NCBI GenBank assembly: GCA_951213105.1
Contig: OX578142.1
Span: forward strand, 120,747,354 to 120,811,353
From: Amaurobius ferox
Taxonomy: Eukaryota > Arthropoda > Arachnida > Araneae > Amaurobiidae
Length of the DNA stretch: 64,000 bases
Direction of reading: 5' to 3'
Shown: in pieces, positions 25,501-39,500 of the stretch
Layout: each line of letters opens with the position of its first letter
Numbering within the stretch: the stretch's first letter is position 1
Position numbers and translations under genes: made by a program
Notes under the pieces: generated by a model
Database searches by the model: none
The model's input: the letters and a program-made list of their open reading frames with translations, nothing else
Told to the model about the DNA's origin: nothing

Positions 25501-28500
25501 AAAAGAATGCTAAAATTTACGAATTTTTTAAGTAAGGGTGCAAAAACTTGCAATTCTTATGAAAAAGTGATAAAATTCATGATTTTTATGAAAAAGTGAT
25601 AAAATTCATGATTTTTATGAAAAAGTGATATAATTAGCTATTTATATTAAAAAAATTCAAAATTCATGATTTTATTTACATGCACTATTTGTGATCATTT
25701 TGAAAGTCTAAAACTTAGTGATTCTACATAAAAGCACAAAGATTTCAGATTTTATTAAAATGTTAAAAATGCTAAAATTCATTTAATTTAAAGAAGTAAA
25801 AGTCACGTTTTTTACAGAAGTGCACCAAAATTTGTGATTTTATAATATACAATCGCTAAAATTTGTGATTTTATAATATACAATCACTAAAATTTGTGAT
25901 TTTATAATAAACAATTTCTAAAATTTGTGATTTTATAATGTACAATCACTAAAATTTGTGATTTCATTTAAAAGCTCAAATTAACAATTTTATGTAGAAG
26001 TGCTAAAATTTGAAATTTTATTTAAAAGTGATAAATTTCGCAATTTTATTTAATAGCACTAAAATTCACAGTTTTATTTAAAAGTACTAAAATTCGTAAT
26101 TTCATTAAAAAGTTGTAAAAGTCATAATTTTTTTTTTTGTAACAGCTTACATTTGCGATGTTATCTAAAAGATCTAAAATTTGTGATGTATAAAACAGTA
26201 GTGGATTATAAATGCATAATGAAACACAATAATTCTTTTCCTACAACTTTGTGTTAAACAGATGTGATTAAGCGACTGCACCAAGGTTGGCAAAAGCGTT
26301 AGAGGTCTGCATGGAAGGAAATTCAAATTTTCACCCAGCCCGGGAAAACTAGTACATAAACCCGGCCCGAACTGATTTGCATTCAAATGTGTCTAAAACA
26401 TGAATTTGTGTATGAAGAATAAAGATAAAAGTTTTTTATTTAAAGTTTATCTTTACATAGTTGAAATAAAAACAATACATTCATGTACTCACTTAAAATT
26501 CATTTATTGTTCTTTTTTTAATTAAATATGTTCAGCCGCTTGTACCCACTTTTATAAACTAAGTCCGAGTCTGGTCTGTAAAAGTGTTAACAACTCAAGC
26601 TTGGTTCAAGAGTCGGGCAGGGCCTTAACTGCTAGGCCTGAATCTGTGCAGATGTTTAAAAAGTGGACCATTGTGATGTACGTGAAAATGATAGGCACAC
26701 AAAAAGCGAAATCGTTCATCTCCCTCCATGGAGCAGGTGAAAAGTGACAATGACACAGCTGAAAATTGAATTAGACAATTTGCCAAAGGTGATTTTGTGC
26801 TGGACGGAACAACACATGTGCAAAGATTCTTTGTGTATTACAAATGATTAAAAGAGAGGAGCAGAGTAACTTTTGTTCAAAAAATAAAATTTTTGATTTT
26901 CACAGTCTCGCAGGCTACTGGCCCACCTAAATTTTTATTCCTCTGGTTCAATCAAACTTTTACTGATCTCGGACCATCAGTCCACCAATGATTTCGAATT
27001 CTACACACACACACACACATATACAGGGTATTCTAAAAACATTGATCTCGGCTTTCATTCCTTACATATTGATCTTAGACAAATATATAATAAATTACAA
27101 AGTTGCGTAAAAAAGGTACAGCATTATATGAAATCGATAAAAATTTTCAGGGGATTGAATATTTGAAGAAATACAAAATTTAAATTTTTATATGGCCCCG
27201 TACAAAAACATTTCCAATGAGTAAAATGTGCCCCATACACTAATAAGGTGATGTACAAAATTTCAGCATTTTATCATAAAAAGTCCCAAAGATATGTTTA
27301 AACAAAGTTGGTGAGGGATTAATCACAAATTAAAATGTAAATGTTTACAACAAGAGTGCAAATGATGCAATGCAGAAATGCATCATTAGGTAAAGAATCT
27401 TTAAGCCTCTTATCTTTAATGGATCTTTGGCATGGATGGAAAACATTTTGAACAAGTTTTGTAATCTTTGTGTAAAGTTCTTATTTCTACGCAGTGTAGA
27501 TACTTTTGTACCAATAAATAGCAAAACTATTATTTATATATGTAATCGTTTTCTTTCGTAATTTGTTGTTGAGACTCACACCGTCCAACCTATCAGAAAG
27601 GTAAAAGGTAACTGTTTGGACAGCCGGGAAGTGCCACCCAATTTAGACTAGAACCCAGTGGGGGGAGACATCTACAGGGACCACACCCTCCTTCCCCTTT
27701 GGCACTTTCGTAATTTGTGTATGACCCCTGAAACGCAATCTACCGACATGATTCCCCCCCTGCCCCATGAGAACCCATGTCGATGCATCGAAAAGTGGTT
27801 TAAGTCAGCATTTTTGTCTTTCCATATCTCTGGGACTTTTTACGATAAAATGCTGAAATTCTGTACATCACCTTATTAGTGTATGGGGCACATTTTACTC
27901 ATTGGAAATGTTTTTGTATGGGGGCTGTATAAAAATTTAAATTTTTTATTTCTTAAAATTTAATTCCCTTGAAAATTTTAATCGATTTCATAAATTTCTG
28001 TACCTTTTTTACGCAACTTTGTAATTTATTATATATGTCTAAGATCAATATTTAAGGAATAAAAGCCGAGGTCAATGTTTTTGGGACACCCTCTATGTAT
28101 GTATGTATGTATATATATATATATATATATATATGAAAAAAAACAACTCATCAAAATTTTTGTACAGTGGCTAAAATTATGCTTACAACTGACCATGGGC
28201 TAAAAAAATTGTGGGCTGAAGTTTCTCCACCTCTGAAGTAAAATGATTTAATGTGTCTTGGTTTAGATAATAGGATACAACTGTAAACAACGTTGTCATA
28301 CACACAATTCAAGTCAAACAGTATCTCAACAAATACTTGGTTTTAAGTGCTAAAATATAATTTAAAAATAAGTGTTATTGAAAAATCCCTTGACTTGAGT
28401 TTTAAAAATTTTAGTTCTAAAAATTAAGACATAAATAATTAAAAGTACAAATAATTTGCAACTGAAATTAACCTATTAAAACTGACATTATCTAACTTAC

Positions 28501-31500
28501 TTCAAGTTTTTGAGCCCGTTCTTTACTTAAAGGTTCAGTTGGAAATGTCAAATCATTTTGATCAGCCAAACTTCTTAGATCAAAGTAATATTTTGCATAA
28601 ACACTTGCAGGAACATTGATATTGAATTGAAGCATTTCTAAAAATTGCCGTTCAAGTTCATTCCTACAAAAACATTTGAAAATACTTATAAACTATAACT
28701 TTGGAAACAAATTAACTAAAAATATACATAACATGAATAAATAAGGTTTTAGACTTTTAAATTCTCACCGATTCCATTTGGTAATTGCTGTAGCATAACA
28801 TGGTTGAAGAAAATAAGTTTTACTTTATTTGAAAGTAAATACTTTGTTTACATTTGAAACATACAGTGGAATGTCTCTCAACAGGCAACCCTCAATAGCA
28901 GATGGCACTTAATCTCTTAACACACACACTTGTATCTGATATGAGTGAGCAGTGATACCACCGGGCTAACTACTGGGTCCATGAGAAAACATATGGTCTC
29001 TGAAACATGGGCTATTTGGCAATGATTCTGGATCCCTTCAAAAATTATGACAAATATATTAATTTTTAATGAAAATTATAAATGCAATATTAAATTCCAA
29101 TATATGCTCTCCAAATGTGTTTGTAATGAGCCAAAATCATTCCAAGTGTCTAAACAAAGAATAATATTTTATTAGTGGTGCTTAAAAAATATACTTTTAT
29201 TTTGTTATTAAACTGCTTGAAAAAATAATGTTTGGGTATAAAAAGCAAAATAAATATAAAATATTAGCAGATGAAAACAGATTGCAAAAACGGAATATAT
29301 TTTTATAATAAAATGAAATATACCGATGGTTGTGTATTAATGCAAATTTCTGCAATACTACTGAAAGAACGTTCAGAAATTATTAACTAATAATGAAATA
29401 AATTGGAAACCCATAAAAGTATAACAAAAGGGAATTTTAGGCTGAAATGGTCAGATTTTTTAGCTAAAAATAGCCTTATTTTTCTCTGGGACCAGCAGAA
29501 AATGCAAAAATCATGACTGATAAAATGCTGAATTGGTGGATATGGTTTGATATTTGAAAAAGTCAATCAGAAGTGGTCTTAAATTGAATTTTATAGCTGC
29601 TAATTTTTTTTCTTCAGATTTAACCACGAATAATTGACATTAATTTGGATGATTGATTAAAAAATATGAAATTTAATATTTGGCAACAAAATTTTAGTGG
29701 ACCGAATCTGTATTCTGCGAATTTTTGAATTCTTTTAAAATTTTTTCGATATTTGGTAACAAAATTTTAGCGGACCGAATCTGTATTCCACACATGCAGT
29801 GATTCCATGAACTTTTTAGTCCTCTTAAAACAAAATGCAGTAATTATATGTAGCAGAATGGATTATGCATGGCATATCTTCATCAAATGCATGCCCACGG
29901 AATTCCAGGAACAAAGCATAATAAGATGAAACAAATTCCGGAAAATTGGCATGGCCCACAGTAATATGTACAAGTCTCTGCCTGTGCGCAATGTTTCTGA
30001 AACCAGCTATCCAGCTGACAGATTTGGGAACTGGACTCTATTACAGCTGTAGCACTGATTGAGTAGCTGAAAAGTGGTACCTTAGAGAGGCTCTTGCACA
30101 GACTTTTGCATTGTTGCCTGTGGCACAGCATCTTTTGGGAATTGAGGAAATTTCTTTTTGTGAAAACAAGAATACTTTTGTACATCCATGCTCTCATACA
30201 GACTTTTGCTTTGTTGTCTGCAGCATGGCACCTGTCAGGAATCTCGGAAATTATTTTTAGAAAAAGTCGGGAGCATTTTTGTTTATTGTGGTTTTTGTAA
30301 AATCTTTTGTTTATTGTCTGTGCCATGACACATGTTGGAAATCGAGGAAATTGTTTTCCAAAAACTAGAGATGTAGGTTGGAAAATTTTCTGCTATGTTT
30401 CTAAAGAAAATTTTCAGTTTTTTTTTTATTAATTAATTTGAAAATGAAATGCAATAGTCTTTCCACACTGCTTTTTGAACAAGTAATTTTGGAAGAAGTT
30501 TTTGATCATTTAGTTTTCTAATTTTGAGGTAAAAAAGGGTGGTAAGGCTTTATTTTAAGAAAAAGGAACAAGAAAGGTTCAAGTGACATTTTACTTATTC
30601 TGAAAAAATTACAGGTGGCATTTTTAGAAAACAAGAAAGATCAATCATGCATAAAGCATTGATTATGAAACACTTTCCAGCTGCAATGCAATTTTATTTA
30701 AACATCTCTAAAATGCGATACATTTAGAGGTGATATTTAAAAAATTATCATAATACTACAATAATTTATTATATCTGAAAACTTCATCGAAAACAAATGA
30801 ACTTTATTCAAATAACATCATCGAAATATAAATCGCTTGGCTCTTTATATAAAAACAGCAAATATTTCATTCATAAACTTTTTTCCATTCCTTTTACTCA
30901 GTGGCAATATTTTTTAAATTATCACAATACTACAATAATTCATTTTACTTAAAAACTTAAAATCATGGAGGTAAAAGTACTTTCTAACTCTATGCTTAAA
31001 ACTTCATCCAAAAAGGCAATACAACAGAATCATCTGCTTCTCTATGTAAAATTAATGAATGTTTCATTCATATCAGCTATACTACAGACTCCAGAGCTAC
31101 ATAATTTTGCGTTAAAGAAATTCAACAATTCTTATATAACTCATCCCTCTTGATGTGCTTACATTCTCCATACATGAAAATTAGATTTCATTGTAGAAAT
31201 AATCAAAGTCTGATGATCATTTAAAGTAAAAAATATTATAATTGCATTGGAGCAGTATATAGATGTACAGAAAAAAAAAAAAAAACCAGTTTTAGGATGG
31301 ATGCAATACTAAATATAAATTAAAAGGAACCTTAAAAATTACAATTTTGACACAAGATGGATGTCATATTTTATTTTGAAGTGGGTCACGTGATCTCTTC
31401 ATATAATATGGGTGCAATTATAATTTTTATTTTTATTTAAAAAACTACCAAACGTATTTTGTTGAAATTTTTTTTATATACTTTATGGGATAATTTGAAT

Positions 31501-31998
31501 ATTTCCCAAAATTGTCAAAGCAATTTGTGAATTTTAACTTTGCTTAAAAAATGTTTGAAAAATTATGTCCCATAGGGTTCAATGGATGTATTTCATTTTT
31601 TCAACCCATATTCAATCCGAAACTAATTAGGTGATATTATTCATCTACATTCCCATATGTCCCACAAACCGTCTCAACAACATACTAAAATTTAATTTTG
31701 ATAAAGTCATTTTTATGGCAGTAATCGTATGAATGGTTAGACAAACAGAATGAACAAAGTTAACAATTATTTCAGTATTAAGTTTTGTAAAATTTATAAA
31801 AATATGGAATGTTTTCACATGTGATCTTGCTGAAGGAAAATGTTTTTAATAGAACTACACATATGTTTAACTCGAGTTCTATCAAATTGTATCTCTTATC
31901 CCATGATACTCACCTATTCAATTATAAATGGGTATTTTTTAAGCAGTTTTTAATAGTTTTATACATTCAATATATTTCTAATACATATAATAAGCAGA

Positions 31999-32036
<38 letters not shown>

Positions 32037-33451
32037 GTTATTTCAGAAAGTGATAGATTCACACTGGATATAGAGAAATCTGGATTCCATTTGAAATGGT
32101 ACACTTAACTTTACACACACACACAAAAGTTTATTTTATATATATATATACAAGGTAGGATCAAAAACTTCGGAGACAGGTTTACATGACGGATATGATT
32201 TATTGATATCATGTGTTACACATAACCACTTTCAAATTACTCCCCATCTGCAGCTATGCACTTTTGCTAGTGCGAGTACAGTTGCTAAAAACATTCCTGG
32301 AAGCCTTTGGACAAGATGGTCTTCAGTGTGGCCATCGCAGCTTCCTCAATCTCAGATGCACTCTTGAAATGGAGTCCTTTGAGTTTGTTTTTGAGACGGG
32401 TGAATAGGTAAATATCGCATGGGGTGAGATGGGAGGGTGTGGAAGGGTTGGCATTCCATGTTTGGCCAGTGCGGACTGCACCATGAAAGACCAATGAGCG
32501 GGGCAGTGTCATGCTGCAGCACCCAATCTTTGTTTTTTCAGAGATTTGGGCGTTTCCGGCAGATAACATCATGGAGACGAGCCAGGATCTGTCTGTACCT
32601 CTCCTTGTTCACTGTTGCTCCTTCCGGTATAAACTCATACTGCATCAAGCCCTTCTGGTCAAAAAACACTTCCAGCATTACCTTCCCCTTTGAACAGTTT
32701 AAACGGAATTTTTTTATTTTGGCGACGATGGTGACTTCCACTGTGAGGACTGCTGTTTGTGGGTCGTACAAGAAACACCACGTCTCATCATCGGTGATAA
32801 TTTTTGAAACGAATGTCGGATCTTTGGTAGCAACGTCAATCAGTTTTCCACAGATACGCATGCGCTCATCACACTGCTCTTCAGTTAGCATTTTTAGGTA
32901 CAGTGTGTTGACACACACGATGCATGTTCAGTTTGCCAGTCAGGATAGCTTGGCAGCTCATGTACGAAATTCTTGCTTTTTCAGCAATGACATTGATGGT
33001 TTGATGTCGGTCAGCATGTACTATTTCTGACAACTTTCGAATGTTGTCCTCCGTAATTGATGCTGATGGCCACCCAGTTTGCAGATTGTCTACTATGGAT
33101 TCAAGGCTGTCCGTGAATCAGGAGTGTCAGGAAAAAATCTTCACACGACACATTGCTTTCTCGCCATGCACCTACTGCAATATGTACAATGTTTCAGTTA
33201 GTGAATTCCCCAAATATTGGCAGAATGTGATATTCCCACGTTGTTCTTCAAATGCCATTTCTGTTTTCGATGAACGGGAATGACTACAATTCACTGACAC
33301 ACACTGTCTGGAAAAATCCTGCACTGCGGACCTGCTTCTTTCTTTTCACATCTTGCATCACATGTGCCTCTATGCCACGGTAAAATAGTTCCCCTCTCCT
33401 CCAATCTCGGGTTAGAGATATCAGCACAGTCTCCAAACATTTTGATCCTAC

Positions 33452-33523
<72 letters not shown>

Positions 33524-36500
33524 GATATATAGAGAGAGAGAAACACATGCACACACACAAAAGAAAGGTGAAATAAAAACCCAATATTGCTTACCAGTGT
33601 TCTCAGAAGTGCTAACACTATTAAAATATCTTATTATCAATACAAAGTGTTAAATATCGCATAGGAAACATTCTATTCGTAATGCCCATTTACATATTTT
33701 TCAGCACACTTTTAATAATGGCTAGAAAACGATATGTCCTTTACCTAATTGAAACATAAATTGTACGAAAATATTTTATTTTGTCAGGAAATTTTTTTGC
33801 ATTTTGCTAACACAATGATAACACTTAAAATGAGTTCCTTTAAAAATATTGGGATAATTTGCATGCTAAAGTTCTTCAGATTTTTCTTTCAATTATCAGC
33901 AGTAAGGTTGGCTGATTTAAACTCCATTGATTTAAAAGATTGTTAAACTATTTTTAAAAGTATAATTTAAACCATGGTTTTTCAGTTTAAAAAAGTAAAC
34001 CATTTTTTTAATGCAAATAACATCTATTGTTGGGGTATCTCTGGCTAAAACTGGAGTGTTATGAAGGATGTAAACACTTTGGATATTTATATTGCCAAAC
34101 CTAATAAATAGAAATGCAGATAATTTTAATTATTTTGTTGCAAATATGGTTCTAGTTATCAATATATAAAACTTTCTATATTTTAATATTTTGAACATTT
34201 AAAAAAAAACTGAAATTTTTTTGTTCTAGCGAGTTTTTGCCTCATTCTGTTTATTAAATACAATTATTTTTATTGGCTGACTGCAATATACAAGTATAAA
34301 AACTGTTTATGCAATAGAATTTTTTTTATATAATTCTACATTTAAACATATTTTAGCCATGTTATTTAATATACATATGACTGTAGCTGTAATATAAAAA
34401 TGAATAGTTTTAGATGTCATTGGATATATTATTCTAACTTATATGCAATATTTGAGAGTAATTTAAAATTTTTCCAGAAAATCCATATCTTTTGTAAAAA
34501 CTATTGTTATGCTTCAAAGTATGAATGACAACTTCAAATCCAAACTATGAAGTTAATTACTTGTGGATTTGCAGATTAGCACTTTGTATTACGAAATTTT
34601 AGATTCCTAGGTTAGGTAAGAATTAGATGAGTTGAAATCACAGTCTTGTGGATATTTATGAATAACAGAGATGCAAAGTATTGTAAAGAAGACTTAAATA
34701 GGTGAGTGAAAAAAATTCAAATCCTTTTCATTTAAAAGGAATCTTTAGAGGCACTTGCATTTAGTCAAACAATAATTCGCCAGCATACCTGGCTTTGTAT
34801 GAAGTGTTGCAGACATCCAGTATATACAAACAACATTTAACTACTCTTAACCACACAACGTACATTAGAAAGCTCCGGATAAAAGCAGTAGAATCACTGA
34901 TGCAAAATATAGCATCTAAACATATTACCTCATTAAAAAGAGCATGCCCTTCAATGAAAAACCTTCAGCACAGACTTGATGACATGATGAGATTACGTTA
35001 AGTATTTCACTGTTAGTAAAACAATTATGTATAATATGACAGTGCTGAACAGACTACCGGAACAAAATGAAAAAAACTACATCATGTATCTAATGATTGG
35101 ATCATCTTATCCTCATGATTGTCAGCTACTTGAAACTCTTAAAAGAGTCATACAGTCTGGGGAACTTCCAAATGGAGTGACGGGGAAGGGATAGACTTAT
35201 GGTTACAGCATGAGGGTTGCACTTGGAGGATCCAAGTTCGATTCCTGGTGCTGCCCAAACTGTATCTATGTCTATATGGAGTACGAGTAAATCTGTGGGT
35301 CCAAAACTCCTTCTGAGAGGTTGGTGGCAGGGAAAGGAGGGTTCGGCCCATGTAGATGATCCCCCCCACTATGTTCCAGTCTAAACTGGGTGACACAATC
35401 CTGGCGACCTAAACAGATACCTTACATCTTCGAGTAGGTCAAATGGATTACATTTTTCATACTAGTAAAATTTCTGGTGTTAATGGTTTGCCTAAATTTA
35501 AGAATAAAAAGTAAAATTGTAAAATAGCAAAAACTAGAAGAGTAACATTTAAGCCTATTGGCAGGATTAGATCTAACAAACCTATAGAGCTAGTAAACCT
35601 ATAGAGCTCGTAGACATGGATGTATATGGTCCCATTCTTAAAGTTTCTATTGATGGAGCAAAGTACTATTGTCCGTAATTGATGACTATGCCAAAAAAGT
35701 CTTTGTTTTTCCTAGCAGAAACAAAAGTCAGATTTGTTTAATGCTTCTAAAAAGTTTCAAAACCATGCAGAAAATTTTTTAAATGTAAGGACCAATAATA
35801 TTATAGAATTTTGCCATAACAAGTTTAAATGTTTTCTACAACAGCAGGGTATTAAAGCTGAAAGAATCAATGCTTACACTCCAGAACAAAATTGTGTCTC
35901 CGAAAAGTTTAACCTGAAAAACTATGCTAAATGTCAGTAGATTAGAGAAAGGTTTCTGGGCAAAGGTCCTACTATGTTTTGCATATGTCAAAAACAGAAT
36001 TTGTCATAAATTCAAATCTAAAATACCATTTGAGCTTTAGAGTGATATGAAATCAACTGTTTCTCATCTGAGAGTATTTGGGGTAGCACTGCTTATGTTA
36101 GAGTTCCCAAACAGTTAAGGAATAAATTAAACATGAGAGTACAGGAGGGTCTAATGATTGGATATGCTTTAAATATCACGGGGCTATAGAATTTATTAAG
36201 TAAAAGAGAAAAAGACCATAAAAACTTGTAATCTAAGGGTTAAAAAAATGTAAAAGAAAAGGAAAGTAGTCTGGGTCCCAAAGTATGTAATAATAAGGTT
36301 AAATATGTAACATTTTCATCCTCAAAGAAATTATTATCTGGAAGATTCTGATGAGAAAAATTTTCACACAGAGGAATCTGGTGAGGATTTTGAAGGTTCA
36401 GTTGATGACACCATGGAAACTATTTCATATGAAAACTTACCTCTTGTTCAGTGATTCCTTGGGCGAGAAAAATTGTACCTAGAAAGGATGGGTCTAGAAC

Positions 36501-39500
36501 AGATGTTTATTATTTTGCGGGGGTTCTAAAACTAGACTTAGATCATTTCATGATACTGAAAAATTTTATAACAAAAGTAAAATAAGATTTGAAAAACATC
36601 TATTTGATTATAGAGGAAATGATAACACTTCAAGGAAAGCATTAGACTCAAATATTGAAGCTAATAATGTAGAAATTAATATTCCCCAAAATTATTTTGA
36701 AGCTGTAAAATCATCCCAATTTAATCAGTGGAAACAGGCCATGACAGATGAAATAGAAATCATGAATAGCAGAGGTATCTGGGACTTAGTACCCACAAGC
36801 TCTAATGGCAAGATTATCGGCTGCAATTGGGTCTACATACTAAAATCTGATAAGGAAGGGGAAATTAGTCAGTACAAAGCAAGGCTAGTTGCTGAAGGTT
36901 AGAACCAAAAGAAAGGGGAAACTTATGATGAAGTTTTCAGTCCTGTGCAATTGCATGACACTACTTATAAAAGACAGCCACCTGACTTCATAAGCGTATA
37001 TAAAACACATCATGTATGTTATTTTCACAAAGCTATTTATGGCCTCCATCAAAGTGGGAGGGAATCGTTTTTAGAATCAGCTAAATTATTAATTAGTTCA
37101 CATTTTGTGAAAGTGCAATTGTGTCTATACAAATATTTGAGAAGCTGGACTTTTTGCTTTTTTCAATATATTTTTTATGATATTTAAAAATGCTTATGCA
37201 TCTTTGTGTTTATGCATGATATTTAAATGTAAATAATTGTTTATACCCAGAATAAGAATGTTAAATAACAATTGCCGTTTTGATAATATGTGTTTATGTT
37301 TAGTTAACAGCTTGTAGATTAAGTAAGGAGCATTTCAAGTTCCTAGAGTCTTATATATATATATTTTTTGAAAAGATTTAGATTTTGCATGAGGGGACAT
37401 TTGTTAGAAAGTTCAAAACTTAGGATTCACGACCATTCTCAGCCTTTTCTGTGTCTACATTTTTATAAGTGCATTGAAAATTTGCATATTGCATTTAGAT
37501 GTACATGCAGTCATGCAAATTCTACAGTTGATTATTAGAAGGCATCTGAAATTTGCATATCCGATCACAGCACTTCTCTACTGGGTAGTTAAGGTGTAGT
37601 TTTGAGAAGCACCTTCAGTAGGAAATCAATCTCAGTCTGACTGTCTGTTGGTATAAATAGGAGTAATAGGTATAAATAGGAGTAGTGTCTCTGTAGTCAA
37701 TCTTCTCTCAGCATGCATATAATTTAAAGAAGATTACTACTGACCAGTCAGTTAAGCCACGTATCTGTTATTTTGACTAGTTAGAAAAGCCACTTGCTTA
37801 AGATGATCCTCTAATGATTTATGCAAAACATAGAATGCAGAGGTGGCATGTTCTTATGTAATTTTTATCTTTAACTAGCACTTAAAAGTTTCATGCTTCA
37901 AGTGATGTTTTTTATTTTAGTAAGTCATTTAGTTAGTATTCAAGTAAGTCATTTTATTTGAGTTGAAGCTCTTCTCGTGGTTATTTTCGACCTAATAACA
38001 ACAATGTATTACTTAAACTTTAAATAGAGTCAAATTCACTATGCTACTACATCATGATGTCAAGTATTTATCTTTCGAAGCAAGTATGCCTATGAAGTTA
38101 GAATGATTGGCTAATCTTTAGAATGATTGGCTATGATTAGCTTAAAGATTTATCACTTAATCTGTCAGTATAGCTGTTTACCTTCAACAGCGCACCTTAA
38201 AAGTTTATGCATCCCTTTCAATTTTGAGTATTTGACACAGGAGCACATACAGCTAAGTGGGAGCCCAGGATAAAGTCTTTAAGGGGCTCTGTTCCCACCC
38301 AGAATAAAGTGAGACTTTTAGTGGTATTAGTAATTATTATTAAATAATCAATTTAACAAAATTATAATAAATTATTAATTAATGTATTATTGATTTATTA
38401 ATTAATGTGCAGTTGCATTCTAGGCTTCCAACATCAAATACCACTTTTAAATTATTTACAACACTAGAAGAAATTTCTTTTGAATCCAAATGTGTGTCTG
38501 GGGGTATCATCTTCAGTAGTATCTGAATATTTTTCACTTTGTTTTCCAACTGCTCAGGATAAAAGCAGATTCCTGATCCACTAAGCATCTCTCTTCAGGT
38601 TTGGGTTTCGTTTCTTTTAATTCACATCATTTCAATTAGCATCATTCAGTTAAATCAAACTGAAACAAAAGCCATTGGCCTTCCTTTTCTTTTCAGATAT
38701 CCTGAGTTATATGTTTTTCCCATTTTTAAAACTTTCGAACATAGTTGTAAAGTGTTTATGACTTTGGTTATCCTGTCTGTCTGTCTGTCTGTCCGTTTGC
38801 ATGATAACTGCTGTAAAAATGACTTTACCAAAATGAAATTTTAGTATGTTGTTGAGACGGTCCGTGGGACATATGGGAATGTAAATGAATAATATCATCC
38901 AATTAGCTTTGGATTGAACCTGGGTTGAAAAAATGAAATGCATTGAACCCTATCAGGCCTAATTTTTCAAACATTTTTTAAGCAAAGTTAAAATTCACAG
39001 TTGCTTTGAAAATTTTAGGAAATATTCAAATTATCCCATAAAATATATAAAAAAAAATTTCAACAAAATATGTTTGGTAGTTTTTTAAATAAAAATAAAA
39101 ATAATAATTACACCCATATAATATGAAGAAATCACATGATCCACTTCAAAATAATATATAGCATCCATCTTTTTTTTCCTCCCAGAGTAAAAATCATGAT
39201 TTTTAAAGGTGCATCCGCAACACTAAATATTTTTTTTGCACATTTTTTTTCTGTAGCTGTACAAAGCCAATATTATATTGAATTTTTAATTAAAGTATAA
39301 AAATATTAAAATGGACTTTTATGATTCTCATATGTAATTTTAGAGTATGTTAGTATGATATTTTATACATATTAATAACAATGAATATTTTAAAAAGTTT
39401 TCACATGTAATTTTTGCATATGCCAATTTAATAATGTTGTTTATGAAACTAAACATGTTTTATGATTTTTAGAAAGGAAATTGATTTTATATGAGAATAT

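Larger units (their letters stand above)
16990..28500 (-). other. CCNY: CCNY intron between exons d and e (11.5 kb)
   Basis: GT at 28499-28500 and AG at 16990-16991 on the minus strand. Identified contents are the paired inverted-repeat elements (19978-21684), a hAT element (22861-24662), a minisatellite (25420-26180) and another inverted-repeat element (27022-28095). Fragments at 18250-18630 (GAACCCTGGGTTCTGCGAAG and a related stretch) look like decayed hAT ends. Nothing else is recognised. Confidence 0.8.
34795..38000 (+). mobile_element. Degenerate Ty1/copia retrotransposon, 5' LTR not seen
   Basis: Copia pol landmarks run along the plus strand in the expected order: GAG-pre-integrase, integrase, reverse transcriptase. 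A polypurine stretch GAGGGGACA (37391-37399) and a 3' LTR candidate follow. A gag-like piece ([19 protein letters not shown]) sits near 35039, and a SINE interrupts the region at 35177-35440. Stops and deletions are frequent. Confidence 0.8.

Noticed and set aside
32437..33030. 197-codon plus-strand frame, the longest in the window
   Set aside because: It is antisense to the mariner transposase, whose minus-strand motifs explain the sequence.
33291..33640. Minus-strand frames rich in SLSLSLS and YIYIYI
   Set aside because: They are translations of the (TA)n(GA)n microsatellite beside the mariner, not a membrane protein.
35190..35262. Possible genuine tRNA gene, because of box A and box B
   Set aside because: The acceptor stem does not pair convincingly and the sequence continues into a SINE body with target duplications.
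35148..35396. Minus-strand frame of 82 codons
   Set aside because: It is antisense to the tRNA-derived SINE bounded by AAATGGA; no protein is implied.
38771..38795. CTGT repeats considered as a start of a short-repeat array such as CRISPR or telomere
   Set aside because: A simple tetranucleotide run at the edge of dispersed repeat family X. There are no spacers and no telomeric TTAGG.
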